Notes under the pieces: generated by a model | The model's input: only the letters and a program-made list of their open reading frames with translations | What the model was told of the DNA's origin: nothing | Database searches by the model: none | NCBI GenBank assembly: GCA_945957365.1 | Contig: CAMFKI010000009.1 | Span: forward strand, 1 to 64,000 | Reading direction: 5' to 3' | Length of the DNA stretch: 64,000 bases | Source: an uncultured Alphaproteobacteria bacterium | GTDB lineage: Bacteria; Pseudomonadota; Alphaproteobacteria; Rhizobiales; Aestuariivirgaceae | Shown: positions 9,548 to 19,900 of the stretch, in pieces | Layout of the letters: every line of letters begins with the position of its first letter | How positions within the stretch are numbered: position 1 is the first letter of the stretch | Position numbers and translations under genes: made by a program

Positions 9548-10492
9548 TCAGGCCGTCGGCACGCCGGGCTTCGGTGGTGGCTGTTGCGATGGCGCGCCGG
9601 GATTGGCCGGCGCGGCTTGCGGCACCTCGAGATGATCGACCACGGCGCGCAGGCTGATCTGGATCTCCGAATTCGGATGCCCGAGGCGCCGGCGCATTTC
9701 CACCGGCCTTCGGGAGAGGATGACCTCGGCGCGCGCACTCGGCAGCCGGTCCTTGGCCATGGTGGCGGCCTTGACGGCGGCAACGAAGATCTTCTTGCGG
9801 GTTTCGAGCGCGATCGGCACGCCGAGGATGGGGAACAGGAAGCGCTTCAGCTCGCGATACAGCAGGTTTTGAATGAAGCTCCGGCGGAAGCTGCCGCCGG
9901 TGTGCGCGAAGCGCAGGTCGTCGCCATGTTCGATGATGCGTTCGACGACGTCCTCCGGCAGGAAGGACTTGCCGATGTTGAGAAAGCCCAGGGCATTCTG
10001 GATGTCGACGTCGCCTCCCGCACCCCAGCCCTTCAGCAGCTCGTCATAGCCGCCGGCGCGATCGAAGGCACTGCGCTCGACCACCAGGAAGCCCTGAAGA
10101 TTGTTGAGGCTGATCGCCGAAACCCGGCTGCGCAGGCGCTCCAATTGCAGTCCGGGTGGAAACTTGATCAGATTTCCGGGCTTCACGTTGTCGGCCAGCC
10201 AGGCGGCGCATCCGGCGCTCAGGATGATGTCGGCATCGACGAAGACCAGCCATTCGCCGGTGGCCGCGGCTGCGCCGATGTTGCGGGCTTCCCAGTTCGA
10301 AAAGTAGTCGCGGCCTTCGACCACCACCACACGCGCCTGCGGATAATGGGTCCGCACGAAGTCGGCCGTGCCTTCCGAACAGGTGAAGTCCACCACGATC
10401 ACTTCGCAGTCGGGCTGCGAAACCATCGCCGGAAGGCTTTCCTTGAGGTGGGACAACCTGTTCTTGCAGGTGGTGACGATGCTGAATTTCAT
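9548..10492 (-). CDS. Family 2 (GT-A) glycosyltransferase
   Basis: The 314-residue protein starts at the ATG at 10492 (MKFSIVTTCKNRLSHL); the open frame continues 66 codons upstream but that part looks non-coding. It has the GT-A Rossmann start SIVTTCKNR, the metal/nucleotide-sugar motif VFVDADIILSAG near residue 95 and the acceptor-side region GGYDELLKGWGAGGDVD near 165. The C-terminus is a Pro/Gln-rich tail. It is probably cytoplasmic or membrane-associated and transfers a sugar to an unknown acceptor. It is convergent with the tad operon, and divergent from the TPR-sulfotransferase over a 295-bp intergenic region in which I see no clear promoter. Confidence 0.85.
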   Translation of the reverse strand: MKFSIVTTCKNRLSHLKESLPAMVSQPDCEVIVVDFTCSEGTADFVRTHYPQARVVVVEGRDYFSNWEARNIGAAAATGEWLVFVDADIILSAGCAAWLADNVKPGNLIKFPPGLQLERLRSRVSAISLNNLQGFLVVERSAFDRAGGYDELLKGWGAGGDVDIQNALGFLNIGKSFLPEDVVERIIEHGDDLRFAHTGGSFRRSFIQNLLYRELKRFLFPILGVPIALETRKKIFVAAVKAATMAKDRLPSARAEVILSRRPVEMRRRLGHPNSEIQISLRAVVDHLEVPQAAPANPGAPSQQPPPKPGVPTA

Positions 10493-10787
10493 GACAGACG
10501 ATTCCCGAAACTGTTGGCCATTGATACCGGAAAGCGCTTGCCACAGCCAACGGCGTCGAAAACCCGGCTCACATGAATTCAATTTTAAATAGCATTCATT
10601 TCCAATTTTCTGGCTTGAATGGATATCGCAATGGACCGGATCGAAAGCGCCGAGACTTTTCGGGCGAAATGATGCATGAGGTCGCGCCATGCCGCGCGGG
10701 GGATTCCGCCGGAGCCGCGGATTGTATATTCGCCCGGCCAGCGTAAAGTGAAACGGCGCGGCGCAGGTTCAGTTTGAAGGAGCATGA

Positions 10788-12959
10788 GTGGTGACGGGAT
10801 CGAAGGCAGCACAACCGACTGGCAACAATCGCCCCGCAGCCGAAACTGCAGCGCCTGCCGCCGCGCCGGCGGGGGAAACCGTCATGTCGGTGCGCACCGC
10901 GCTCGACCGTGCCCTGAAGCTGTACAACAGCGGCCAGCTGCAGGCGGCTGAACGGCTTGTCGCGCAGGTCGTCGACAAGCGGCCGCGGCTGAGCGAGGCG
11001 CACAATCTGCATGCCGCGATTCTGGTGGGCTTGGGCAAGCGCGCGGAAGCCGCGAAGGCAATGACCAAAGCCACCCGCCTGTCGCCCAAGAACGCCCAGT
11101 ATTTCTCGAACCTCGGGGAAATCGAACGCCAGCGCGGCAAGTCCCACGAGGCCTATGCGGCATTGCGCGAAGCCCTGCATCTCGAACCCCGGAACCCGCA
11201 GGCGCTGAACAATATCGGCATCGTGCACTATGACCGGAAGGAATTCGAAGAGGCGATCGCGAGCTACCGGAAGGCGCTGGAACTGCACAAGGCCTATCCC
11301 GAGGCCCACAACAACCTCGGCAACGCGCTCCGCGCCACCGGCAAGCTGGACGAGGCGATCGACCAGTATCAGAAGGCCATCATGCTGCGCGAGAATTATC
11401 CGGAGGCCTACAACAACATGGCATCCGTCCTGCGTGATCAAGGCCAGTTGCCCGAGGCGGAGCACGCCTACCGGAAGGCGATCAGCCAGCGCAAGGAATA
11501 TGTCGAAGCCTACGTCAACCTCGCCGTGCTGCTCGACAGCAGCGATCGCGGCGACGAGTCGCTGCGGGTTCTCAGCGAAGCGCTGAAGATCAATTCCAAT
11601 CATATCGGTACGCTGATCCAGGTCTCCCGTATCCAGCAGCGCAAGGGCAATTTCGAGCAGGCCGAGCAGGCGGCACACCTGGCGCTGAAGATCGATGCCA
11701 ACAATGCGGAGGCCCACGCGGCGCTCGCCACCGTGCTGCATGAAACCGACCGCGTCGAGGAGGCCCTGCACGAATGCGAGGCGGCGCTGCGGCTGAAGCC
11801 CACCCTCATCGAAATGCAGTCGCTGTACGGCGTGTGTCTCAAGACGCTCAATCGCCTCGACGACGCGCGCGCCCAGTTCGAAAAGACGCTCGCCATGCTG
11901 CCGACGGCCTATGGCGTTTACGCCAATCTGGCGGACCTGCAGAAGTTCACGCGTGACAACAGCCATTTCCAGGCGATGGAAGCGGCTTTCGCCAATGCGC
12001 AGGATCCCGACAGCGAACGCTTGATGCCGCTGCACTTCGCCATCGGCAAGGCCTATGACGACATCGGCGACTACCAGAAGGCCATGGCGCATTTCAAGAA
12101 GGGCACGGCGCAGAAGCGCGCCAAGCTCAATTACGACGAGGCGCAGACGCTGGGCTTCATGGATGCCATCCGCGAGACCTTCACCGAAGACTTCATGAAG
12201 AACCCGCCCTATCCCGGCAAGTCGACCGATGTGCCGGTGTTCATCGTCGGCATGCCGCGTTCGGGCTCCACGCTGGTCGAGCAGGTGCTGTCCAATCACC
12301 CCGCGACCTTCGGTGCCGGCGAGATCAAGGAGTTCTCGCGCCAGCTCAACGCGCTGCGCAGCCGCTTCCCGGGGCTTCCGAAATATCCGCAGATGATGCT
12401 GAAGACGAGCCCCGCGCAGTACAATCTCCTGGCCGAGAATTATCTCGGCAAGCTGCTGGCGCTGTCGCCGCAGTCGGCGCGCATCACCGACAAGCTGCTT
12501 ACCAACTATTACTTCGTCGGGCTGCTGCATGTGCTGTTCCCGAAGGCCAAGATCATCCACACGCGGCGCAACCCGGTGGACACCTGCCTCTCGGCCTATA
12601 CCAAGCTGTTCAAGGACGACATGCCCCACAGCTACGACCTGGGCGAGCTCGGCCGCTACTACAAGAAATACGATGAGCTGATGGCGCACTGGGACAAGGT
12701 GCTGCCCGCCGGCGTGATGAAGACAGTGGTCTACGAGGAGGTCGTCGACGACCTGCCGAAGATGGCGCGCGAGCTCATCGCCTTCCTCGGGCTTCCGTGG
12801 GACGATGCCTGCCTGAATTTCCACGAATCATCGCGTCCGGTTAAGACGGCGAGCGTGGTTCAGGTCCGTCAGCCCGTCTATTCATCGTCGGTCGGGCGTT
12901 ACAAGCGCTATGGCGACGAGCTGAAGCCGCTGATCGAGGCACTGGATTACCACGAATGA
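10788..12959 (+). CDS. TPR-repeat sulfotransferase
   Basis: This 723-residue protein combines an N-terminal array of about ten tetratricopeptide repeats (residues ~35-440) with a C-terminal sulfotransferase domain (~475-700). The PAPS 5'-phosphosulfate loop is visible as VFIVGMPRSGSTLVEQVL near residue 483 and the 3'-phosphate region as KIIHTRRNPVDTCLSAYTKLF near 594. Such proteins transfer sulfate from PAPS to carbohydrate or peptide acceptors, with the TPRs binding the acceptor or a partner. The start is one of two tandem GTG codons at 10788/10791 behind GAAGGA; the ATG at 10784 is out of frame. With the neighbouring glycosyltransferase it suggests production of a sulfated surface glycan (inference). 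Confidence 0.9.
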   Translation: MVTGSKAAQPTGNNRPAAETAAPAAAPAGETVMSVRTALDRALKLYNSGQLQAAERLVAQVVDKRPRLSEAHNLHAAILVGLGKRAEAAKAMTKATRLSPKNAQYFSNLGEIERQRGKSHEAYAALREALHLEPRNPQALNNIGIVHYDRKEFEEAIASYRKALELHKAYPEAHNNLGNALRATGKLDEAIDQYQKAIMLRENYPEAYNNMASVLRDQGQLPEAEHAYRKAISQRKEYVEAYVNLAVLLDSSDRGDESLRVLSEALKINSNHIGTLIQVSRIQQRKGNFEQAEQAAHLALKIDANNAEAHAALATVLHETDRVEEALHECEAALRLKPTLIEMQSLYGVCLKTLNRLDDARAQFEKTLAMLPTAYGVYANLADLQKFTRDNSHFQAMEAAFANAQDPDSERLMPLHFAIGKAYDDIGDYQKAMAHFKKGTAQKRAKLNYDEAQTLGFMDAIRETFTEDFMKNPPYPGKSTDVPVFIVGMPRSGSTLVEQVLSNHPATFGAGEIKEFSRQLNALRSRFPGLPKYPQMMLKTSPAQYNLLAENYLGKLLALSPQSARITDKLLTNYYFVGLLHVLFPKAKIIHTRRNPVDTCLSAYTKLFKDDMPHSYDLGELGRYYKKYDELMAHWDKVLPAGVMKTVVYEEVVDDLPKMARELIAFLGLPWDDACLNFHESSRPVKTASVVQVRQPVYSSSVGRYKRYGDELKPLIEALDYHE

Positions 12960-13034
12960 ACACGGTGGATTCCGCTTGCGCGGGCCACCGATGACGGCCA
13001 TCACCACATTCGCACCACATGAGGGAATACGAGG

Positions 13035-13559
13035 ATGAGCACTACAAAGACCCTGGCCACGGCCGTGCTTGCGGCCGCAGCCGTGGCAGGCATGGCGCTT
13101 GGCGCACAGGCCGACACGCGCACCCAGAAGAGCTTCGGCGGCTGGCAGGTTGACTGCAACCAGCCCGACGGCGGCAAGGAGGCCTGCGTGCTGCAGTACT
13201 CGCTGGTGAACAAGAAGGACCGCCGGCCGATCTTCAGCTGGGCCATCGCGAAGGGCGACAAGGACGGCGACGTGAACAAGGCCGTGGTGCGGACGCCCAC
13301 CGGCGTGCTGCTGTCGGAAGGCGTGAACATCGGCTTCGAAGGCGCCGACCCGGTGAAGATCAACTATCTCACCTGCGGGCCGCAGGCCTGCGTGGCGGAG
13401 TTCGATTTTACCGCCCAGTGGTCGAAGGCGCTGAGCGGCAACGACAAGGTGGTGGTCAATCTCAAGGCCGCCAATCAGAAGCCGGTGAAGTTTGAGATCG
13501 ATCTCAAGCAGTTCAGCGATGCCTATGCCTATTTCAACAGCCAGATCGGCGGCAAGTAA
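13035..13559 (+). CDS. Invasion-associated locus B (IalB) family protein
   Basis: The 174-residue protein has a cleavable signal peptide ending GMALGAQA before DTRTQ, and is therefore periplasmic. The mature domain opens with FGGWQVDCNQPDGGKEACVLQY and later has YLTCGPQACVAEFDFT, the Cys-containing signatures of the IalB family, which is common in Alphaproteobacteria. The exact biochemical role is not established; in Bartonella a member is linked to host-cell invasion. An AGG-rich site precedes the ATG, and a strong terminator follows, so it is probably monocistronic. Confidence 0.88.
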   Translation: MSTTKTLATAVLAAAAVAGMALGAQADTRTQKSFGGWQVDCNQPDGGKEACVLQYSLVNKKDRRPIFSWAIAKGDKDGDVNKAVVRTPTGVLLSEGVNIGFEGADPVKINYLTCGPQACVAEFDFTAQWSKALSGNDKVVVNLKAANQKPVKFEIDLKQFSDAYAYFNSQIGGK

Positions 13560-13587
13560 CCGTCTTCAGTCATTACGACCTGGTAAG

Positions 13588-13621
13588 AAGCCCGCGCCGA
13601 GCCGCGGGCTTCGCCTTTTTT
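13588..13621 (+). terminator. Intrinsic terminator after the IalB-family gene
   Basis: A 9-bp stem, AAGCCCGCG with CGCGGGCTT, and a 6-nt loop are followed by CGCC and a run of six T. The position 30 bp after the stop codon and the T-run make this a good Rho-independent terminator. Confidence 0.88.
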
Positions 13622-13995
13622 CGGCCTGATTCCCTGCGCGGCGGCAAGATGTCCACAGGATGCACCGCAAGGCTGAATCTCTCCCCGAAAACCGCCAGTT
13701 TGGCCGTTAGGAAATCAGAAAGAAATTTTGTTTTGTTCTAGACGATTTTCGCCTTTGAATTGCGGAAGTCAATTTTAGTATTCGATAAAAAACCGTAAAA
13801 TCAACATATTAGGACTTAAGGCCGGGGCAAAAGCCGGTGTTGCACCGATGCAACACGAAGCATTCCGGCTCGATTTTGCAATCCTTTTCTGTTGTCGGCA
13901 TCGAAGGCTTCGCTTAGAACTACCGCTGGGGGAGCAGGTCCCAAAAAAACCCGGACCTGTTCCAATGGAAGTCATATTTTGCAGGGACAGACAAC
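13622..13995 (+). promoter_or_regulatory. AT-rich leader region of the autotransporter gene, with a palindrome
   Basis: This 374-bp gene-free stretch is more AT-rich than its surroundings between 13700 and 13815 and presumably carries the autotransporter promoter. I could not fix -35 and -10 boxes with confidence. At 13837-13856 a perfect 8-bp inverted repeat, GTGTTGCA and TGCAACAC with loop CCGA, lies about 140 bp before the ATG. It may be an operator or a leader-RNA hairpin. A short purine-rich element (AGGGA) precedes the ATG at 13996. Confidence 0.5.
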
Positions 13996-16900
13996 ATGAT
14001 CCGCCAGAAGAAGCTCGCTTTCGCGCTTGCCGGAGTGTCTTTCATCGCGCTTTCCGCTTCGGCGATGCCAGCGTTTGCAGCTGGAACGATTGTTTCAGGG
14101 CCGGGAGGCTCTTCCAGCTGGTCGGCCTCCGTCGATACACTTCCTGCCAATCGCGACTTCATCATCATCAACAATAACTACATCGTCTCTGGTGACGTGA
14201 ACCTCGACGAGAATGTCGGCGGCGGCACCGGCACCCAGAACGACCACGGCTTCTATCTCGATAACGGCGCCCTTGTCGGCGGCAACGTCAATATCAGCGC
14301 TTACGTCACCGCAAACGTTACCACGACGTCCCCCACGAATGACGCGGGCACCAGCCTCGCTGCAGTGCTCGTCGATGACGGCGCGCAGGTGGGCGGCGCG
14401 ATCATCAACCAAAGCAACGGCACCGTCCAGGCAACCGCCAGGGCAAATGCCCATGAGGATGCAACAGCGGCAGCCTTCGGCATCGCCACGCTTCTCGACG
14501 TCAACTCGAATGTGCAGAACCACGGCTACGTCTCGGCCCAGGCCTGGGCCACCGGCTATGACACCTCGCTGGCGATCGCCGGCGGCGTCGGCCAGGTCAC
14601 GATGTACAACGAGACGACTGCCACCTTCTCGAACGACGGTTCGGTGAACGCCGTTTCCCACGCCAAGTCGGTGAACGGCAGCCAGGACAGCAGCACTGAC
14701 ACCGCGCTGTCCCTCGCCTTCGGCGTCGGCCAGCTTGCCCTCGGCAGCACGGTGGCGACCTACATCACCAACGCCTCGGCGGGCTACATCAACGCCCATG
14801 CCTATGGCACAGCCACCGGCACCGGCGACCAGAACTCCCTGGTCGCGGGCGTCGGCGTTGCGCAGGCAGCGCTCGGCGAGTTCAGCGCGACCGCCAGCCT
14901 GTTGAATCATGGCTCGATCTATGCCGAGGGCGACGCCTTCTCGAGCTCGACCGATCTCTACGGCGAGGCTGTTGCCCTTGGCGTCGGCGTGGGTGCGCTG
15001 CAGATCGCCGGAACCCTGTACGACGAGGCGACCGCCTCGATCACCAATGACGGCTTCATCGGTGGCGCCGCCCGGGCCTATGCAAGTGCCTATGACGCCG
15101 CGGCGAACGCCATCGGCGTCGGTTCGCTGCAGGTTGCAGGCTCCGTCTACGGGGTCGGCACCGTCTCGCTCGACAACTTGGCCGGCGGCACGGTCGTCGG
15201 TTATGGCTCCGCCGTTGCGCACGGCGCCTACGCGACGGCCGAATCCTATGTGATCGGCGCGGCGCAGATCGCGATCGGCGTGGGTGACGCTGCCGTCGCT
15301 GACATCAGCAACGATGGGAACATCCTGGCCTTTTCCTCTGCCTACAGCGCAGGAGAGTTCGCATCTGCGAATGCCGATGCTGCTGGCGTGAAGCAGCTCT
15401 CGATCAACATCCTCGACTCGGCCACGGCGTCCGTCGACAACTATGACGAAATTGCCGCCTTTGCCTTCGGTGCCGCAAACGGTTTTGTCGCCAACGCAAG
15501 TGCCGCCGCTACCGGCGTGGCGCAGTTCGCCGCCGGCCTTGGTCCGGTGTCTGACGAGTTGACCAACAATGGTCGGATTTATGCAGAGTCATGGGCTTAC
15601 AGCACGGGCTTTGACGCTAGTGCGCATGCAGATGCACAGGGCGTCACGCAGTATGCCTTGAGCCTCGACAATGTAACTCTGTCGGCGAGCAACAACGAGT
15701 TCATCACCGCCGTCGCCCATGCCTCGGCGGGCTACAGTCCGACTGAGTATTCTGAAGCACAGGCTGACGCGACGGGCATCTTCCAGGGCTCCCTGACGCT
15801 CGATCTCGGCGGGCTGGGGCTGACCTCCATCACCTCGATCATCGGCTCGCAACCCGAACTTCCGGTCTCGATCGCCGGGTCTGCCGACGCTCTGGTCAAC
15901 AACAACGGCTTCGTCGGTGCCTTTGCCTATGGCAGCGCGCACGCCTGGCTCGGCGCCACGGCCTATGCCGAGGCAGTGGGTGTCGAGCAGTCCTTCTACA
16001 ACGTTGCCGGCAACTCGACCGCGACTATCGACAATGGTGGCGTCATCGTCGCCGAAGCCCGTGCGGTGGCTGCCACGTATGACAGCCTTCTGGGCACCTA
16101 CGCAAATGCGACGGCTACGGGCGCCGATCAGACCGTGGCATCGCTGCTCGGCGGCAACGCAGCTGCGATCCTCGACAACACGAACTTCATTCTCGGCCAT
16201 GCCGCGGCGTCTGCCTACGGCTCGACCAATGTCTATGCCAACGCCCACGGTGCGGGCGTCAGCCAGAGCGCTCAGACGTTCGCCGGTGGCGAAGCATCGA
16301 CCAGCCTGATCAACAGCGGCACCATCGTCGGTGTGGCCGATGCCTATGCCGAGGCGGGATTCGACTTCGATGCCAACGCGCAGGCCGATGCGGTGGGTGT
16401 CGCCCAGAACGCCGACACGCTCGCCACCAGCATCGCGACGGCGCAGCTGACGAACAACCTCGGCCAGTACAGCTCGTCAGGCATCTTCGCCAGCGCCCAT
16501 GCGTTCGCCACGGCGTACCTCGGCGACGCGACGGCTGGAGCGAATGCCGTTGGCGTGTATCAGGAAGCCTCGTCGGGGATCAACTATTCCGCCACGGCCA
16601 TCATCACCAATGACGGCAACATCGTTGCCTTCGCGGCTGCAAATGCGACCGCGCTCTACGACGCCTCGGCCAACGCGGGCGCCTTCGGCATCGGCCAGTT
16701 CGCTTCGTCGCTCAGCGGCGCGGCTTCGGGCCAGATCGACAACAACCATAACGTCTACGCGACGGCCGAGAGCTACGCGGTCGGCGAAGACGAAGTCTAC
16801 TCCACGGCAAGAGCCAGCGCGATCTATCAGCACGTCGAGTCGAACAATGACTCGGCGACCGCGACCCTGAACAACACCGGCAATCTGGCGGCCTTCGCCA

Positions 16901-19900
16901 GCGCCCAGGGCTGGTCGTATGACTCCTCCGCCTACGGCTACGCCACGGCCATCGGCGCCCAGCAGGTGGTCGACTCGGTGGTGAACGGCCTTGCGACGGG
17001 CACCGTCGACAACAGCGCCAATGGCGTCATCGTCGCGACCGCGACGGCTTGGGTGTGGGGTACGGACAAGGCCTATGCCAGCGCCAATGCCTTCGGTGTG
17101 GGCCAACTCGTTGGCGCGGGTCTCGACACCGCACTGGCCAGCCTGACCAACGATGGCGGGATTGCGGCTAGGGCCTATGCGACGGCGTCCAATGTCTATG
17201 ACGTCGCCGAAACCGCCGATGCCTATGCCCACGCATCCGGCGTCTACCAGAGCGCCAGCTCGTTCCACGGCAACTCGACGGTCGAGCTGACCAATGGTTC
17301 GACCGGCATCATCCGGGCCGAAGCCTACGCCAATGCTTTCGGCTCAAGCGCCTACGCGGAGGCGGATGCCTTCGGCGTGAGCCAGGTGGCTTACGGCGCC
17401 GGGGCCAACAGCCTGGCCTCGATCACGGCCAACAATGAGCACGACATCACGGCGTTCGCTTATGCAAATGCCACCACTGGACACACCACCAATGGTGATG
17501 CGGAGGCCAACGCCCGCGCCGTCGGACTTTACCAATATGGGTCCAGCGCCGGCGAGTCGAGCCTTGCCGTAACCAATAGCGGCTACATCGGTGCTTCGGC
17601 CGTGGCCTATGCCTCCGCATCGTCGGAGGCGGACGTCAACGTCTTCGCGACCGGCGTCTCCCAGTTTGCCAGCAGCGACGCCGGCAGCAGCGACACATTC
17701 GACAACAGCGGAACCGTGCAGGCCTTCGCAAAGGGCTATGTCTTCGCCTCCAGCGAGGCAGCCGTGGTGGAAGCGGTCGCACAGTATGCGGGGGGTTTCG
17801 GGGATGTCGTTCTGGATGTGACGAACGAGACAGGCGCCCATATCACCGCCAATGCATTCGTCAACTCCAGGTCGGGCCAGGCCTTCGCGGTTGGCGCCTG
17901 GGAGGGGACTGACGAGTTCAGCACCCTGTCCGGCACCATCAACAACGCGGGCGTGATCCACGCCTCGGCCACCGCCCTTTACGGCGCCTCGGCTCAGGCA
18001 ATCGGCGTCCTGGAAACGGGTGAGGGCAGCAACACCACCGTCCTGACCAACACCGGCGGCATCTTCGCCCTGGCGACCGCCCAGTACGGCTCTGATGCGC
18101 AGGCCACCGGCATTTCGATCTCCGGCGGTTCGGAACTGGTTCCGTTCATCAATAATCCGAACAGCGCGCCCATCGTCAACAACGACGGCGGCGTGATCGT
18201 CGCCCAGATCGATGTCAACGGCGACCAGTCGCGCGGCAATGCCATCAACACGCGGGGCTCGTTGAACAACTACGTTTACTTTGCCGAAGCCAACGGCCCG
18301 GTCGAGATCAACCTCATGGGTGGTGCGGCCGGCGATCTCGGCAAGGCCTACGTGATGTCGAACGACGGACTTGTGTCGGACGACGTCGAGGAGACCTTCG
18401 CGGGGCATGCCAACTACGGCTACATCTACGGCAACATCCAGCTGACCGAAGACGACACCGTGAACGTCTCGGAAGGCGCGACCATCTTCGACGGCCAGTT
18501 CAACGCTGGCGGCGATCTGGTCGGAACGCTGAACATCCAGGATGGCGGCACCCTGGTACTGGTCCAGAACCACGATCCGCTGGACCCGGAGTCGGGCGGC
18601 TACGTCGACAGCCTGAACATGTCGCCCAGCGGCACGCTCGCGGTCGAACTGACGCCTAGCCAGGCTTCGGGTGACTATCCGCAGCTCCACACCAACAGTG
18701 CCAATCTCGATGGCACCCTGCAGGTGGTCTACGACGCCGGGCTTTACAGCAACGAAGGCTACTACGCCGACGTCATCACCGGAAATGTCGCTGGCACCTT
18801 CGCCAATGTCACCGACAACCAGGTGCTGCTCGACACCACCGCGATCTACTACGACTCGCATGTCGACATCGGCTACGAGCGCGTTGCCTTCAACGCGGTC
18901 GAGGGCCTGACGACCAACCAGAAGAACGTCGGTGGTGCGATCGAGAAGGTCTATCCGGACATCGATCCGAACACTCCCTTCGGCGATCTGGTTGCCGACA
19001 TGTTCACCCTCGATGCCGCAGACTACAAGAAGGAGCTCGATCAGCTCTCCGGCTCGCAGTATGCGAACCACCTGCAGTCCGTGCTCTGGTCGACCCGCGC
19101 AATCGATCGCGTGATCACCGAGCGCATGGAGTGCAAGGACGACACGAGCCACGACAAGATGGCCAGCAACGGCGACGCCACGGTTGGCAACAACACGATC
19201 GCGCCGACGGCCGACGTGATCAGCTCGACCGGTTGCTTCCATCCGGGCGAAGCCAACATCTGGATGAGCGGCTTCGGCCAGTGGAACAAGCTCTCGGGCG
19301 ACCAGAACGCCCCGGGCTACGACGAGACGCAGTATGGCATCCTGTTCGGTGCCGACTACTCCTTCACCGACAGCCTGTTCTTCGGTGTCGCGGGCGGCTA
19401 CTTCAACTCGAAGGGCGACTTCGACAACTGGGGTGGGGCGAACGGCGCATCGATCGACTATGATGGCCTGAACATCGCTGCCTACGGCGGTTACGATAAC
19501 TCCACCTACTACCTGCGTGGCATCGTGGCCTACGGCAACTACTCGGGTGACGCGCACCGCTCGCTTGCGCTGGATGCTCCGAACACCGAGTACTCCACGC
19601 TCAAGGGCAACCCGGACTCGGATACCTGGTCGTTCTACGGTGAAACCGGCTATCGCTTCAATCTCTCCTCGGTCGGCCAGATCACGCCGTTCCTTGGTCT
19701 GAGCATCGCGACGGCCAACCTCGATGGCTTCACCGAGAAGGACCCGGACAACTCGGGTGCCGCGCTCAACGTGCACAGCTCGAATGCCAACTCTGTGGCC
19801 TCGGTGCTCGGTGCCCGGTTCACCGCCGACATGGCGATGGGCTCCGGCGTCTTCAGCCCGGTCCTCTCGGTGGCGTGGATGCACGAATTCGACGACACCC

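Noticed and set aside
10596..12824. A 742-codon open frame antisense to the TPR-sulfotransferase
   Set aside because: Shadow of a strongly codon-biased gene; the sense frame has complete TPR and sulfotransferase motifs.
14580..18125. CRISPR-like array because of regular 135-bp periodicity
   Set aside because: The period is coding, in frame, degenerate, and without identical direct repeats or spacers.
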